This document shows positions 16,940 through 27,600 of a stretch of 64,000 nt of DNA, one piece after another (position 1 is the first letter of the stretch; each line of letters begins with the position of its first letter). The notes under the pieces are model-generated. The model saw only the letters and a program-made list of their open reading frames with translations. It was not told where the DNA came from and did no database searches. A program made the position numbers and the translations under genes. The stretch is from Limnobacter sp. MED105 (GTDB lineage: Bacteria; Pseudomonadota; Gammaproteobacteria; Burkholderiales; Burkholderiaceae_B), in assembly GCF_000170915.1 (NCBI RefSeq), contig NZ_ABCT01000005.1, positions 144,644-208,643 on the forward strand. The letters are read 5' to 3'.

Positions 16940-18757
16940 ATGTCTGATTCTGCAAACAAAAATACCCATGCCGGGGCTGACAACGCCCCAGCCTCCAATT
17001 TTCTTCGCAACATCATCGATGCGGACTTGAAAAAGCCCGAGTACCAGGTGCGCCCGTGGGGCGGCCGGCCTGGCGGTGCCGATGCGCACGAAGGTGCGCC
17101 CGCTGACCCAGCAAGCATTCGCTTGCGTTTCCCGCCTGAACCCAACGGTTATTTGCATGTGGGCCACGCCAAGGCCATTTGCGTGAATTTCGGTTTGGCC
17201 AAGGAATACGGCGGCGCTTGCCACATGCGCTTTGACGACACCAACCCTGAAAAAGAAAGCGAAGAGTTTGCGGATTCGATTCTGGATGCGGTGCACTGGC
17301 TTGGTTTTCGGTGGGAAAACTTCGGCGACGACAACCTGTATTACGCCAGCGATTATTTTGAGTTTATGTATCTGGCGGCTGAGTTTCTGATCCAGGCGGG
17401 CTTGGCCTACGTGGACGAACAAAACGCCGACGACATGCGGGCCAATCGGGGCACCTTGAACCAAGCGGGTGTTGATTCACCGTTCCGCAACAGGCCTGCC
17501 GAAGAAAGCTTGGCCCGCTTCCGTGCCATGCGCGCCGGTGAATTGCCAGACGGTGCTGCCGTGCTGCGTGCCAAAATCGACATGGCCAGCCCGAACATGA
17601 ACATGCGCGACCCGGCCATTTACCGCATTCGCCGTGCCTTTCACCACCGCACAGCCGATGACTGGTGTATCTACCCCATGTATACCTTTGCGCACCCCAT
17701 TGAGGATGCGCTGGAGCGTATTACCCATTCCTTCTGTACACTGGAATTTGAGGACCAGCGCCCCTTCTATGATTGGTTGCTGAACAACCTGGCCAGCGAA
17801 CACAAGGCGGCCGATGGTAGTGTACTGAAGCCCTTGTTGAGCCACCCGCTGCCCAAGCAAATTGAATTTGCACGTTTGAACCTGAGCTATGTGGTGACCA
17901 GCAAGCGCAAATTGCAGCAATTGGTGACCGAAAACAAACTCAGTGGATGGGACGATCCCCGCATGCCGACCATCGTGGGTTTGCGCCGTCGTGGGTATAC
18001 CCCTGAAGCGATTCAGTTGTTCTGTGCCCGAATTGGTGTGTCCAAATCGGACTCCTGGATTGACTATTCCGTGCTGGAAGGCGCATTGCGCGACACGCTG
18101 GACCCAATCGCTCACCGCGCGGTGGCGGTGCTGGATCCTATTCCGCTGATTCTGGACAACGTAGACGACGACTGGGCCGACTTGTGTACAGCGCCGGTTC
18201 ACCCGCATCACCCCGAGTGGGGCATGCGCCAGTTCACAATCGGCAAGCGTCTGTGGATTGAGGCAGAAGACTTTCAGGAGAACCCGGAGAAAAAGTTTTT
18301 CCGCCTGTTTCCCGGCAACAGGGTTCGATTGCGTTATGGCTATGTGATTGAGTGTACCGGCTGCGACAAAGATGAAAGCGGCAAGGTGACTGCAGTGCAT
18401 GCCCAGGTGTTTCTGGATAGCAAATCGGGTACTCCGGGTGCAGATACCTACAAGGTGAAAGGCAATATTCACTGGGTGGATGCAGAGGACTGCCTGCCCG
18501 CCACGGTGCGCCTTTATGATCGCCTGTTTACCGAAGAGCACCCAGATTCAGGTGGCAAGAACTTCATGGACAGCTTGAACCCGAATTCACTGACTGAGGT
18601 GAAGGCTTACCTGGAGGCTGGCTTGAAAGACGCTTTCACTGGAACTGTTTACCAGTTCGAGCGCCATGGTTATTTCGTTCACGACCTGAAAGACAATACC
18701 TTGGACAACCCGGTGTTTAACCGGGCGACTACGCTGAAGGACAGTTGGAGTAAATAG
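16940..18757 (+). CDS. glnS: Glutamine-tRNA ligase GlnS
   Basis: GlnS charges tRNA-Gln directly with glutamine. The 605-residue class I synthetase has the HIGH-type motif PPEPNGYLHVGHAKA near residues 60-74, MRFDDTNPEKE, WCIYPMYTFAHPIEDA and a KMSKS-like VTSKRKL. The C-terminal anticodon-binding beta-barrels follow (LDNVDDDW onward). An upstream in-frame GTG exists at 16934, but AGGA at 16929-16932 is spaced for the ATG at 16940. The first 30 or so residues are a non-conserved extension. It is 46 bases after dadA and may be read from the same transcript. Confidence 0.96.
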   Translation: MSDSANKNTHAGADNAPASNFLRNIIDADLKKPEYQVRPWGGRPGGADAHEGAPADPASIRLRFPPEPNGYLHVGHAKAICVNFGLAKEYGGACHMRFDDTNPEKESEEFADSILDAVHWLGFRWENFGDDNLYYASDYFEFMYLAAEFLIQAGLAYVDEQNADDMRANRGTLNQAGVDSPFRNRPAEESLARFRAMRAGELPDGAAVLRAKIDMASPNMNMRDPAIYRIRRAFHHRTADDWCIYPMYTFAHPIEDALERITHSFCTLEFEDQRPFYDWLLNNLASEHKAADGSVLKPLLSHPLPKQIEFARLNLSYVVTSKRKLQQLVTENKLSGWDDPRMPTIVGLRRRGYTPEAIQLFCARIGVSKSDSWIDYSVLEGALRDTLDPIAHRAVAVLDPIPLILDNVDDDWADLCTAPVHPHHPEWGMRQFTIGKRLWIEAEDFQENPEKKFFRLFPGNRVRLRYGYVIECTGCDKDESGKVTAVHAQVFLDSKSGTPGADTYKVKGNIHWVDAEDCLPATVRLYDRLFTEEHPDSGGKNFMDSLNPNSLTEVKAYLEAGLKDAFTGTVYQFERHGYFVHDLKDNTLDNPVFNRATTLKDSWSK

Positions 18758-18801
18758 CCAATTCATCGGGTACACTAGCCCTCGGACTAGGTATTCAGAA
18801 T

Positions 18802-20859
18802 ATGGCAACGAACCCAAACTACAATATTCGAGGTGCGCTGCTGACCATCCTGAACGGGATGGGTCCAGACAACGAGCACGAGGCGGACATTGCCCACCTG
18901 TGCCACCTCATGGAATGGTTTCGAGAAGGGGCTCCTGGCTCTGACTTCGAAATCGAGCGGCGATTCTCCATGCTGGTGGAGGCGCTTGAACAGTCCAATG
19001 ACCTGCGCGTGCAGGTCAAAGGCTATCTTGAACAATTCCTGAAAGAATCACGTTACAGGTATACCTTTGCCGAGCTCGGCATTCTGGGCAGTGAAACTTT
19101 TGGCAAAGCGATGAAGAGTAGAATTTTTCAGCGTTTGCTACCTGCCACAGTAGACGACAAAACCGTGCGTGAGTCGCTCAACTTAATGTTCCCGAAAGCT
19201 GACGACCATGAGTGGCTCGGATCGATTTCTACAGAGAGCTGGACCCGGCTTTTCTTTTTGCTTGAGTGGCTTGATCCTCGTTTGCCAATCTGGTTGCGTA
19301 TTCAACACGAAATGTTGGAAGCCCTTGAAATGTTGGCTGTTCGAATTGCGGCACTGGGAATTGAGGCTGAAGTAGTTAGATGTTTGGGTATGTCTGATCG
19401 GCACACATCCCCCTTCGTAGAGCAGCACCTAGAACTTCGCGCAATGATCGCGCAGGCTCATGAGCGCCTAAACCAACATGAGTCACTGGCAGATTTGGGT
19501 GATCATCTCGATGTTTTGCTTGATCAATGCACGGATCAAATCAAGAGAGCCTATGCGCAAGCCAAGGTGCTGGGAATTTCTGTGACTTTAAGCATGCATT
19601 TGATTCGTCTTGAGCAGTCTATTGCTCGCATGCGTAAGTTGTTGCAACTCACGGGTGCGCTACCCACTGAAAATCGGGTGAGCGTTTGTGTAGAATTTTT
19701 GTGTACCTTAACTCGAGAAGAGAATCGCAAACATTCCATCGCAGATCTTTGGCAAGGATTAACCGACAAGCTGGCTTTGCGAATTACTGAGCATGCGAGC
19801 AAGGCGGGCGAACATTACACCGCAGAGTCCAGGTCTGAGTATTGGCAAATGGGACGTGCTGCGGTGATTGGCGGTTTTGTAATCGCGATATTTGCGTTCA
19901 TTAAAGTGTGGATGGTGGCGCTGAAACTTCCGCCATTTTGGGAAGCCATGATTTTTAGTTTGAATTACGGCGCCTGTTTTGTGGTCATTCATTTGCTACA
20001 TGGCACAGTTGCGACTAAACAGCCTGCCATGACTGCCGCACGCATTGCATCTGCGATCGATTCCCGCAACGGTCGATTGCGCTCCATGGATGGCGTGGTC
20101 GATTTGATTGCCCAAGTTGCAAGAACGCAGTTTATTGCGATTGCAGGGAATATGTTGCTCGCCTTCTCTACTGCTTTGCTGATCGGGTACGGTTGGACAT
20201 TATTATTCGGCTCGCCTCCCATTGATGAGGAAAAAAGGGATCTTTTCCTTCATCAGGTCAACCCTTTAGCGTCAATGGCCATACCGCATGCCGCAATGGC
20301 GGGTATCGCCCTTTTCTTGACCGGAGTCGTTTCGGGGTACTACGACAATTTGTGTATTTATGAAAGGGTGCCACTTCGCATTCGCAAGGTAATCTGGTTG
20401 CGCAAACTGCTGGGGGTTCAACGCTTAGCGCGGCTAGCCGATTATGCAGAGCATAACCTTGGCGCGATCATGGGAAGTTTGTTTTTGGGGCTTATGCTTG
20501 GCTCACTGGGGTTCATCGGCTTTTTATTAGGCTTGCCGATCGACACAACACACTTTGCATTTTCATCAGCCCAGGTCGGCTATTCCATGCAGGCAGGAGG
20601 GTTTGAGTCAGGGTTATCTGGCTTGTTGTTCGCTTTGGTAGGCGTTGCTTTGATTGGGGCGGGAAACTTGTCGGTCAGCTTTGCCTTGGCTTTGTATACA
20701 GCGGTAAAAGCGCGTGGCGTTCACCACTTGGGTGTTTTCGATCTGACCCGTAAGGTGGGCCTGCGATTTCTTAAGACACCCACGGAGTTTTTCTTTCCAC
20801 CAACACCTAAAAAAGACAACTCTGGGCTGCAAAACGATTCAGTCACTGAGGAAAAATAA
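18802..20859 (+). CDS. Multi-spanning membrane protein of the Gcr/'site-specific recombinase' family
   Basis: This 685-residue protein matches in layout the betaproteobacterial family usually labelled site-specific recombinase (Neisseria Gcr). The N-terminal half is soluble and helical. The C-terminal half has about six hydrophobic segments, for example AAVIGGFVIAIFAFI near residue 352, FIAIAGNMLLAFSTALLIG near 443, and GSLFLGLMLGSLGFIGFLLG near 556. I see no Arg-His-Arg-Tyr or serine recombinase catalytic pattern, so the enzymatic name is doubtful. The reading frame is intact. It converges with the adenosyltransferase gene one base away. The role is unknown. Confidence 0.75.
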   Translation: MATNPNYNIRGALLTILNGMGPDNEHEADIAHLCHLMEWFREGAPGSDFEIERRFSMLVEALEQSNDLRVQVKGYLEQFLKESRYRYTFAELGILGSETFGKAMKSRIFQRLLPATVDDKTVRESLNLMFPKADDHEWLGSISTESWTRLFFLLEWLDPRLPIWLRIQHEMLEALEMLAVRIAALGIEAEVVRCLGMSDRHTSPFVEQHLELRAMIAQAHERLNQHESLADLGDHLDVLLDQCTDQIKRAYAQAKVLGISVTLSMHLIRLEQSIARMRKLLQLTGALPTENRVSVCVEFLCTLTREENRKHSIADLWQGLTDKLALRITEHASKAGEHYTAESRSEYWQMGRAAVIGGFVIAIFAFIKVWMVALKLPPFWEAMIFSLNYGACFVVIHLLHGTVATKQPAMTAARIASAIDSRNGRLRSMDGVVDLIAQVARTQFIAIAGNMLLAFSTALLIGYGWTLLFGSPPIDEEKRDLFLHQVNPLASMAIPHAAMAGIALFLTGVVSGYYDNLCIYERVPLRIRKVIWLRKLLGVQRLARLADYAEHNLGAIMGSLFLGLMLGSLGFIGFLLGLPIDTTHFAFSSAQVGYSMQAGGFESGLSGLLFALVGVALIGAGNLSVSFALALYTAVKARGVHHLGVFDLTRKVGLRFLKTPTEFFFPPTPKKDNSGLQNDSVTEEK

Positions 20860-20860
20860 A

Positions 20861-21418
20861 CTATTCAGGGCGGTTGAATCCTTTTTTCCACTGTACATCG
20901 CGAACGCCTTTTTTGTGGTGAATCCAGCGGGAGGCCACAAACAAAAAGTCGGAAAGGCGGTTCATGTACAGCAGCAGATCTTCGGGTAGTTTCTGTTGTT
21001 GATTCAGGTCGACCAACACACGTTCCGCCCTGCGGCAAACGGTGCGAGCCACGTGGGTATAAGCCGAGGCTTTGCTGCCGCCGGGCAAAATAAATTCTTC
21101 CAGGCGAGGCAGGGGCTCATTGAATTCCTTGATGAGGTCCTCCAGTCTTGCCACTGCCTGGGGAGGAAATACATCAAAGCCTGGCATGCAAAGGGCGGCT
21201 CCCAAATCAAACAGGTCATGCTGAATGCGGGTAAGTTCGGTGGCCAGTCGCTCGGGCAGGGCTTCGGTCAGTATCAAACCAAGGTGGCTGTTCAATTCAT
21301 CGACATCGCCCATGGCATGAACGCGAAGGTCGTTTTTCGCCAAACGGCTGCCGTCGGCCAGGCCTGTCGTGCCATCGTCGCCAGTGCGGGTGGTGATTGA
21401 ACTGAGTCTGTTACCCAT
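20861..21418 (-). CDS. Cob(I)alamin adenosyltransferase, PduO type
   Basis: This enzyme transfers the adenosyl group of ATP to reduced cob(I)alamin, making coenzyme B12. The PduO-type N-terminal ATP-binding motif TRTGDDGTTGLADGSRLAK is clear. It is followed by HAMGDVDELNSHLG, the FILPGGSKASAYTHVARTVCRRAER signature and the C-terminal LNRLSDFLF-like helix (MNRLSDFLFVASRW). I start at the ATG at 21418 (185 residues); the upstream TTG extension looks like noise and lies in the thiC promoter region. No B12-synthesis genes are nearby, so it probably serves salvage. Confidence 0.93.
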   Translation of the reverse strand: MGNRLSSITTRTGDDGTTGLADGSRLAKNDLRVHAMGDVDELNSHLGLILTEALPERLATELTRIQHDLFDLGAALCMPGFDVFPPQAVARLEDLIKEFNEPLPRLEEFILPGGSKASAYTHVARTVCRRAERVLVDLNQQQKLPEDLLLYMNRLSDFLFVASRWIHHKKGVRDVQWKKGFNRPE

Positions 21419-21474
21419 TGAATTGCGTGATCCGATAAAGTTGAACAAAAAGAGCGCCTTGTGCAAACCGCTTA

Positions 21475-21503
21475 TTGAGGTCTTTACGTGGCGGGCCTAT
21501 ACT
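21475..21503 (+). promoter_or_regulatory. Likely sigma-70 promoter of thiC
   Basis: TTGAGG (21475-21480) and TATACT (21498-21503) are separated by exactly 17 bases. Transcription would start near 21510, just before the TPP riboswitch. Confidence 0.65.
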
Positions 21504-21522
21504 TTGAGCTTATTGAAGTTTA

Positions 21523-21602
21523 ACGCAGGGGTCCTGGCAAATTGTTGCCGGGTGAGAAAAACCCTCACACCTGTGCAGATAATGCTGTTTGCAGGAAGCG
21601 TT
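21523..21602 (+). promoter_or_regulatory. TPP riboswitch (thi element) of thiC
   Basis: The stretch has the TPP aptamer landmarks in order: a GGGTGAGA motif (in place of the usual CTGAGA), ACCCTCACACCTG, and CAGATAATGCTG followed by GCAGGAAGCG. Helices between GCAGGGGT and the 3' GCAGG side are possible. It lies about 85 bases before the thiC start. No T-tailed hairpin follows, so control is probably at translation initiation near the CAGGAG ribosome-binding site. Confidence 0.85.
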
Positions 21603-21621
21603 TCACTGGCTTACTCCCTAG

Positions 21622-23601
<1,980 letters not shown>

Positions 23602-23619
23602 TTTTTAAAAGAAAAATTG

Positions 23620-23661
23620 ACACCGCCCCCTCGTCTTTGTACGATTAGGCGGTGTTTTTTT
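23620..23661 (+). terminator. Intrinsic terminator of thiC
   Basis: ACACCGCC (23620-23627) pairs with GGCGGTGT (23648-23655) across a 20-base loop, followed by a run of seven Ts. It starts 18 bases after the thiC stop codon. Confidence 0.85.
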
Positions 23662-23865
23662 CTTACAGGAGTGCTCGGGCCTTTCCCGACCGTATATGGA
23701 TAGTTCCAGTTGTCGAAGTTGCTTAAACTTCACTCAGCCATCAATGGCTACCCCCCTCAAAGCGCCTGTTGCGCGTCGTTTTTCCAAGTCCTTCCTGCCT
23801 GGCAATGCTCAAACAAGCTTTGTGCTTGATGCCTTTGTTGCGCCCTTGAATATTGGAGTGTCGAC

Positions 23866-25176
23866 ATGGAAGTGCTGATTCTGATTGGTCTTATTGTGAC
23901 CAATGGCTTGTTTGCCATGTCCGAAATTGCGCTGGTTACGGCCAGAAAGGCGCGTTTGGTGAAGTTGGCTGCAGAAGGCGACAAATCCGCTGCGGTTGCG
24001 CTTAAGTTGTCTGAAGATCCCACCAAGTTTTTGTCGACTGTGCAAATTGGTATCACATCGATTGGCGTGCTTAGCGGTATTGTCGGTGAGGCTGTATTGG
24101 CCAAACCACTGGCGCTCTGGCTGCAAACCTTCGGCCTGGAAGTGGCGATGACAGATGTGGTGTCGACTGCCATTGTGGTTGTTGGTGTTACCTATGTGTC
24201 AATTGTGGTCGGTGAACTGGTGCCCAAGCGTTTGGGGCAAATCAGCCCGGAGGTCATTGCCCGCTTGGTGGCAAGGCCCATGCAAATTCTGGCCATCGCT
24301 ACACGCCCCTTCGTCATGTTTTTATCTTTTTCTACCCGTGGTTTATTGCGCATTATGGGTGTGAAAGAAAACACGGACAATGGTGTGACTGAGGAAGAAA
24401 TTCACGCCATGCTGGACGAGGGTTCGGTTTCAGGCGTGATTGAAAGCAGCGAGCACACCATGTTGCGCAATGTGTTCCGCTTGGACGATCGCCAACTGGG
24501 TTCACTCATGATCCCCCGTTCAGATGTGTTGTATCTGGACATTCGCCTGCCTCAGGAAGAGAACCTGAAACGGGTGATTGAGTCGGAGTACTCGCGCTTC
24601 CCGGTGGTAGATGGCAATCTGGACAACCTGATTGGTGTTATTCACGCCAAGCAGGCTTTGGCTTACGCCGCGCAGGGCAAGATGCCCGACTTTTCCAGTA
24701 ATTTGCAGCAGTGCGTGTTTGTGCCTGAAACCCTGACGGGTATGGAGCTGCTGACCCAGTTCCGCAGCAATAACATGGACATTGCTTTTGTGATCGACGA
24801 GTACGGCGAGCTTGAAGGCATTGTGACCCTGCATGATTTGATGGAAGCCCTAACCGGCGAATTTACCCCGCACAACAAGGAAGATTCTTGGGCAGTGCAG
24901 CGTGACGATGGATCCTGGTTGCTCGACGGCGCCATTGCCATTCTGGAACTGAAAGACACCTTGAACATCAAGAGTGTGCCAGAAGAAGAAAAGGGCCGTT
25001 ACCACACCCTGAGCGGCATGGTGATGCTGCTGACTGGGCGCTTGCCAGCCACCGGAGACACGGTGGATTGGGAAGGTTGGCGGTTTGAAGTGGTGGATAT
25101 GGACCAAAAACGAATCGATAAAATTTTGGCCTCACCGATCAAGGAAGGCGGCGAACAGGTCGATGAATCGGCCTAA
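23866..25176 (+). CDS. CNNM/DUF21 - CBS pair - CorC_HlyC membrane protein
   Basis: This 436-residue inner-membrane protein has the layout of the hemolysin-III-unrelated TlyC/YfjD family. It has an N-terminal DUF21/CNNM domain with about four membrane segments (residues 1-180), a tandem CBS domain (about 200-330, for example SLMIPRSDVLYLDI and AFVIDEYGELEGIVTLHDLMEAL) and a C-terminal CorC_HlyC domain (WLLDGAIAILEL, DTVDWEGWRFEVVDMDQKRIDKI). Members are linked to magnesium or other cation export and homeostasis, and the old hemolysin label is misleading. The ATG has GGAG eight bases upstream. The 200-base leader contains small hairpins but no riboswitch I recognise. Confidence 0.9.
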   Translation: MEVLILIGLIVTNGLFAMSEIALVTARKARLVKLAAEGDKSAAVALKLSEDPTKFLSTVQIGITSIGVLSGIVGEAVLAKPLALWLQTFGLEVAMTDVVSTAIVVVGVTYVSIVVGELVPKRLGQISPEVIARLVARPMQILAIATRPFVMFLSFSTRGLLRIMGVKENTDNGVTEEEIHAMLDEGSVSGVIESSEHTMLRNVFRLDDRQLGSLMIPRSDVLYLDIRLPQEENLKRVIESEYSRFPVVDGNLDNLIGVIHAKQALAYAAQGKMPDFSSNLQQCVFVPETLTGMELLTQFRSNNMDIAFVIDEYGELEGIVTLHDLMEALTGEFTPHNKEDSWAVQRDDGSWLLDGAIAILELKDTLNIKSVPEEEKGRYHTLSGMVMLLTGRLPATGDTVDWEGWRFEVVDMDQKRIDKILASPIKEGGEQVDESA

Positions 25177-25190
25177 GGCAGCAAACCAGC

Positions 25191-25222
25191 AAAAAAGCCT
25201 CAAGGAAACTTGAGGCTTTTTT
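25191..25222. terminator. Bidirectional intrinsic terminator
   Basis: A 14-bp perfect stem with a GAAA loop (25205-25208) is flanked by six As and six Ts. It can serve both the CNNM gene and the converging CsgG/HfaB-like gene. Confidence 0.92.
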
Positions 25223-25250
25223 GTTGCTGTGGCCGCAGTTTTACGAGCGA

Positions 25251-26363
25251 TTAACGAATTTGTGGACGGTTGCCCCACAGCAGCTTTTCTTGCATTTCGC
25301 GGGTGGTATTGCTGGTTGATTCCTGAGACGTTGCAGGCGCAGCACCGCCACTTCCAAACAGGCCTTTTAATTCAGTGACTTCACTTTGTGATGATGCGGT
25401 TGCGGTGTTCTCATTGGCAGCTTCGCGAATGATTTCACCGGTGTAGGGGTCAATCACAACGCTGGGGTCTTGCTTTGAGGCCGTTGAAGCGGGTGGTGGT
25501 GTGAGCACAATGGGCTTGTTGCGCAATTCGCCGGATTTCGCTGTACTTAACCTGGCACAGCTTTGCGCTGACACATTGTTCATCTCGGTCAGCATGTTGA
25601 ACACCGCATGCTCAATCACCATGCGAACCCCTTTTTGAATGGGTTCTTGCGTTCTTTCAGCAGCGCTGACATCGACGAGCCCATCGCTGAACAACCGGAA
25701 GTACCCACCATTCAATTCAGTGCCAATAATCTGTTTTTGAAGGCTTTGCGTATTCACCACTTCAAGCGTTTTGGTATTCACCACACGCAGGTCGACTGCC
25801 ACGTTCATGACAAAGTAGCGGGCGGCTGCGCCAATGAATCGAATGGATGACTCCAGGCTGCCACTGCGAATGTTGTAATTCACCTCGGTGATGCCACCCA
25901 CGATGTGATAATCAGAGCCGGGCAGGGAGCCTGAAAAAATTTGCCGATGCGCTTTGCTGTCCGGGTTGTCAGTGATGAGTTTGTTGTCGGCGTACTTCAA
26001 TTCCATGTCGGCGATGGTAGTGTCGAACCGCTCGACCATTGGGACCCCGGTTTTTGCCAGAGCAGAAATCACCATCAAGGCTGCACCTTGTGTGATTCGT
26101 TTTCCGTTGACCAGGTCTTCTTTGCCTGTGAAGTCACTGACCCGCCCCACGGCAAAGCGTTTTGCATTGGGGCCTCGCCCGCCTACCAAGGGTTTCAGGC
26201 ATTCAAGTGCAGGGCTGTAGCGGGTTGTGTTTTCCACTACGCTTGCCCCATCAAAGGGGCTGACGTACTCCGCTTCACTGAAAGAGGGGAGCGTTGTACA
26301 AGCACTGGCCGATGCGGCAATCACCGAGATCAATGCAAACTTTGGAAGCGGGTAGCGGAACAT
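25251..26363 (-). CDS. CsgG/HfaB-like outer-membrane secretion lipoprotein
   Basis: This 370-residue lipoprotein has a signal peptide ending in the lipobox SASAC (Cys22). It reads as a member of the CsgG family, whose members form outer-membrane pores for curli subunits or, as HfaB in Caulobacter, for holdfast anchor proteins. CsgG-like features include the RFAVGRVSDFTGK opening, the helix ITQGAALMVISALAKTGVPMVERFD and DYHIVGGITEVNYNI. A long disordered tail (about residue 290 on, rich in Thr, Ser, Glu) is extra. The ATG at 26363 has AAAGG six bases upstream and is preferred over a TTG at 26384. It is last in a three-gene cluster with two small secreted proteins. Confidence 0.8.
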   Translation of the reverse strand: MFRYPLPKFALISVIAASASACTTLPSFSEAEYVSPFDGASVVENTTRYSPALECLKPLVGGRGPNAKRFAVGRVSDFTGKEDLVNGKRITQGAALMVISALAKTGVPMVERFDTTIADMELKYADNKLITDNPDSKAHRQIFSGSLPGSDYHIVGGITEVNYNIRSGSLESSIRFIGAAARYFVMNVAVDLRVVNTKTLEVVNTQSLQKQIIGTELNGGYFRLFSDGLVDVSAAERTQEPIQKGVRMVIEHAVFNMLTEMNNVSAQSCARLSTAKSGELRNKPIVLTPPPASTASKQDPSVVIDPYTGEIIREAANENTATASSQSEVTELKGLFGSGGAAPATSQESTSNTTREMQEKLLWGNRPQIR

Positions 26364-26404
26364 AGTGGGCCTTTGTGTATTCAAGAGCAGTAAGTAACTT
26401 GGAA

Positions 26405-26725
26405 TCAGAAGCCGCCGTCGATGGAGGCGTTTTGAGAGCCGTTGTTGATCTGGGTGGCGGTAATGACAACGGTGTTGTTGTTGCCTTCGGTTTGTACATT
26501 GATCAAGTTGCCGATGGCCGTGGAGGCGAAGCCCCAGCCAGGTGATTCAACTTGGGTGCGGTTGAGGTTTGCGTCGCGGCGTGTGCCTGCAGGGGAGTCG
26601 ATGTCGGTGACACTGCGCATGCCAAACGGTGTTTCGAATGAGCTGACATTGCCCTCAAAGGTTTGGGCATTTGCGCTGCTGAAGCCAAGGGCAAGGGTGG
26701 CAATACAAAGCTTGAGTAAATTCAT
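26405..26725 (-). CDS. Small secreted protein, HfaA/curlin-like
   Basis: This 106-residue protein has a 20-residue Sec signal peptide (SSANA cleavage) and a mature region rich in Asn, Thr, Ser and Gly. Residues 70-102 (AIGNLINVQTEGNNNTVVI and TQINNGSQNAS) resemble a curlin-type strand-loop-strand repeat and, from memory, the end of Caulobacter HfaA. It is therefore a candidate surface-fibre subunit or holdfast anchor exported through the CsgG/HfaB-like pore encoded 41 bases downstream. The ATG at 26725 is chosen because the signal peptide starts there and AAGGAA lies upstream. The family call is inference; the secretion signal is seen. Confidence 0.65.
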   Translation of the reverse strand: MNLLKLCIATLALGFSSANAQTFEGNVSSFETPFGMRSVTDIDSPAGTRRDANLNRTQVESPGWGFASTAIGNLINVQTEGNNNTVVITATQINNGSQNASIDGGF

Positions 26726-26822
26726 TCGATGGTTTCCTTGATGTTTCCGGATGGTGTTAGCGGGGCGGTTTGCCCCAAGCGACCATTGGCTGTAGGTTGT
26801 CGCCCGGGGCAAGAAAGTTCAA

Positions 26823-27410
26823 TTAAGGACGCGCGCTGCCAATTGAAATATTGTTGCCAACTGCAGTGGCTGAAGCTGTCAGGCGAGTGGGGTCCCAACG
26901 GTATTCAGCCACGGCCACGTTGTCGCTGACGTTGCACTGGGCCACTGACAATTCAGCCAGGCTGGCATTGTCAAGGTTCAGGCTGAAGTTGTTGCCAATT
27001 GAAACGGCTTCAATAAGTACTTCGCCGGTTTTTGATGTGCTGCGCTGTGACAGGTTGACCGAGGCCAGTTGATCGCCGTAGTTGCTTTGCGACACGTGGC
27101 GAACAGGCACAGTGGATGAGGATGTCAGCGAAATGGCAATGTTGTTGCCCACCGCTTGGGCTGAACCAGTGATGTTGCCGTTGTCGCGCATGACTACGTT
27201 TTGCAAATCGACGATCGCGGCGTTGGTACCGGTGTTGCTTTGAATGAAAATGCCGTTGTGGTTGTCGCTTAAATAATAGCTGCTGTCGAAATCAATGTTG
27301 GCATCGATTTCAACTTGACAGTCATTGCCTTGGCAGGTGGCGAAGGCGACTGAGTGCATGGACAGCATTGCAGCCAGGATGGACAACGATTTTAGGGATT
27401 GCTTCATCAT
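26823..27410 (-). CDS. Secreted protein with GNN repeats, HfaD-like
   Basis: This 195-residue protein has a 24-residue signal peptide (SVAFA). The mature part contains three related segments about 50 residues apart: AVGNNIAISL (86-95), SIGNNFSLNL (137-146) and AVGNNISIGS (183-192). Such Gly-Asn turns between beta strands are usual in curlins and in the Caulobacter holdfast anchor HfaD. Cysteines 26, 31 and 159 are the only ones in the mature chain. It is the first gene of the cluster with the HfaA-like and CsgG/HfaB-like genes. A GGAG lies ten bases before the first of two adjacent ATG codons. The role as an exported surface protein is inferred. Confidence 0.65.
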   Translation of the reverse strand: MMKQSLKSLSILAAMLSMHSVAFATCQGNDCQVEIDANIDFDSSYYLSDNHNGIFIQSNTGTNAAIVDLQNVVMRDNGNITGSAQAVGNNIAISLTSSSTVPVRHVSQSNYGDQLASVNLSQRSTSKTGEVLIEAVSIGNNFSLNLDNASLAELSVAQCNVSDNVAVAEYRWDPTRLTASATAVGNNISIGSARP

Positions 27411-27515
27411 GAAGTGTGCTCCAAGAATATTGATGGGGGCTTAAAAAGACAAAGAAAGACAACGGGGTTCGGGCATTTGGGCAACGAGCGCTGTCGCATT
27501 AATGAAAATGCTCCC

Positions 27516-27539
27516 TTTGAGTGACTGGGACCACTCAAA
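27516..27539 (+). promoter_or_regulatory. Palindrome upstream of nadA, candidate operator
   Basis: TTTGAGTG (27516-27523) and CACTCAAA (27532-27539) form a perfect 8-bp inverted repeat with an 8-base spacer, 61 bases before the nadA start. The symmetry suits a dimeric repressor. There is no T run, so it is not a terminator. No regulator gene is adjacent. Confidence 0.4.
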
Positions 27540-27600
27540 AGTTCAGATGGCCCTTCGTTCTGGATTCCCGGGATTTTCTGGGGCCAAGGGAGTAAAATGC

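Noticed and set aside
23696..23878. A 60-codon open frame between thiC and the CNNM gene
   Set aside because: It overlaps the CNNM start in another frame, has no ribosome-binding site and no protein-like pattern; probably leader sequence.
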